Assembly: GCA_002314675.1 (NCBI GenBank)
Contig: DCGZ01000096.1
Location: 1-23,739, forward strand
Reading direction: 5' to 3'
DNA length: 23,739 bases
From: Fibrobacter sp. UBA1765
Lineage (GTDB): Bacteria > Fibrobacterota > Fibrobacteria > Fibrobacterales > Fibrobacteraceae
The translations under genes were made by a program, and so were the position numbers. Of the stretch, positions 23,706 to 23,739 are shown one piece after another (the first letter of the stretch is position 1; the number at the start of each line of letters is the position of its first letter). The notes below the pieces were generated by a model. The model was given only the letters and a program-made list of their open reading frames with translations, did no database searches and was not told where the DNA came from.

Positions 23706-23739
23706 ATGCGTGATCAATTCGAAAGCCCGCTGATTCAGC
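23706..23739 (+). CDS. purB: Start of a gene, probably adenylosuccinate lyase (partial)
   Basis: Only 11 codons are in the window: MRDQFESPLIQ. Many adenylosuccinate lyases of the short bacterial type begin with this pattern (MRDxYxxPLxxRYASKEM). AAAGGA (23694-23699) lies 6 bases before the ATG. A small hairpin GGGT-TCG-ACCC at 23683-23693 lies just before the ribosome site. The call rests on the N-terminal pattern alone. Confidence 0.5.
   Translation, partial: MRDQFESPLIQ

Overview
The window most resembles a Fibrobacter-type genome (Fibrobacterota, FCB group). The basis is inference from several traits: AT-rich spacers, many family-unassigned lipoproteins and outer-membrane beta-barrel proteins, a secreted M6 metalloprotease with a Ser-rich linker and a C-terminal tail like a type IX sorting domain, and a PorV-like outer-membrane protein. 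No RNA gene, CRISPR array, insertion sequence or phage gene was seen. Coding density is high and no gene-free stretch exceeds about 210 bases.

Layout. 44-4664 (minus) is a compact operon for envelope lipid transport: an SGNH esterase, then MlaE-type permease, MlaF-type ATPase, MlaD-type MCE protein and an auxiliary lipoprotein. 4799-7214 (plus) is a three-gene unit: a Nif11-like, double-glycine leader peptide, a seven-helix membrane PP2C/SpoIIE phosphatase, and an RsbW-like HATPase. 7250-7413 holds a probable frameshifted remnant. 7387-11437 (minus) is a likely five-gene operon joining purU, a small membrane protein, pyrE, a lipoprotein and a secreted barrel-like protein. 11539-14042 (minus) is an outer-membrane pair: a TPR lipoprotein with calcium-loop-like repeats and a PorV-like protein.

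14251-15767 (plus) is an overlapping pair: a YkgJ-type cysteine-cluster protein and a SprT-like metalloprotease carrying a consensus sliding-clamp motif (QLDLF) at its N-terminus. 15846-17497 holds psd and a protein ending in an endonuclease III-type 4Fe-4S motif. 17547-20190 encodes a small secreted protein, a lipoprotein fusion of a polar amino acid binding domain to its permease, and the matching ATPase. 20257-22850 (minus) carries the M6 protease and a beta carbonic anhydrase. 22994-23515 is a nitroreductase, and the last 34 bases start a gene that looks like purB.

Most interesting: (1) the Nif11 peptide with partner-switch genes, a candidate peptide-linked signalling or export-control module; (2) the clamp-motif SprT protease, a possible bacterial counterpart of eukaryotic SPRTN; (3) the amino acid transporter, whose binding-domain lobes are in swapped order (circular permutation) ahead of the permease.
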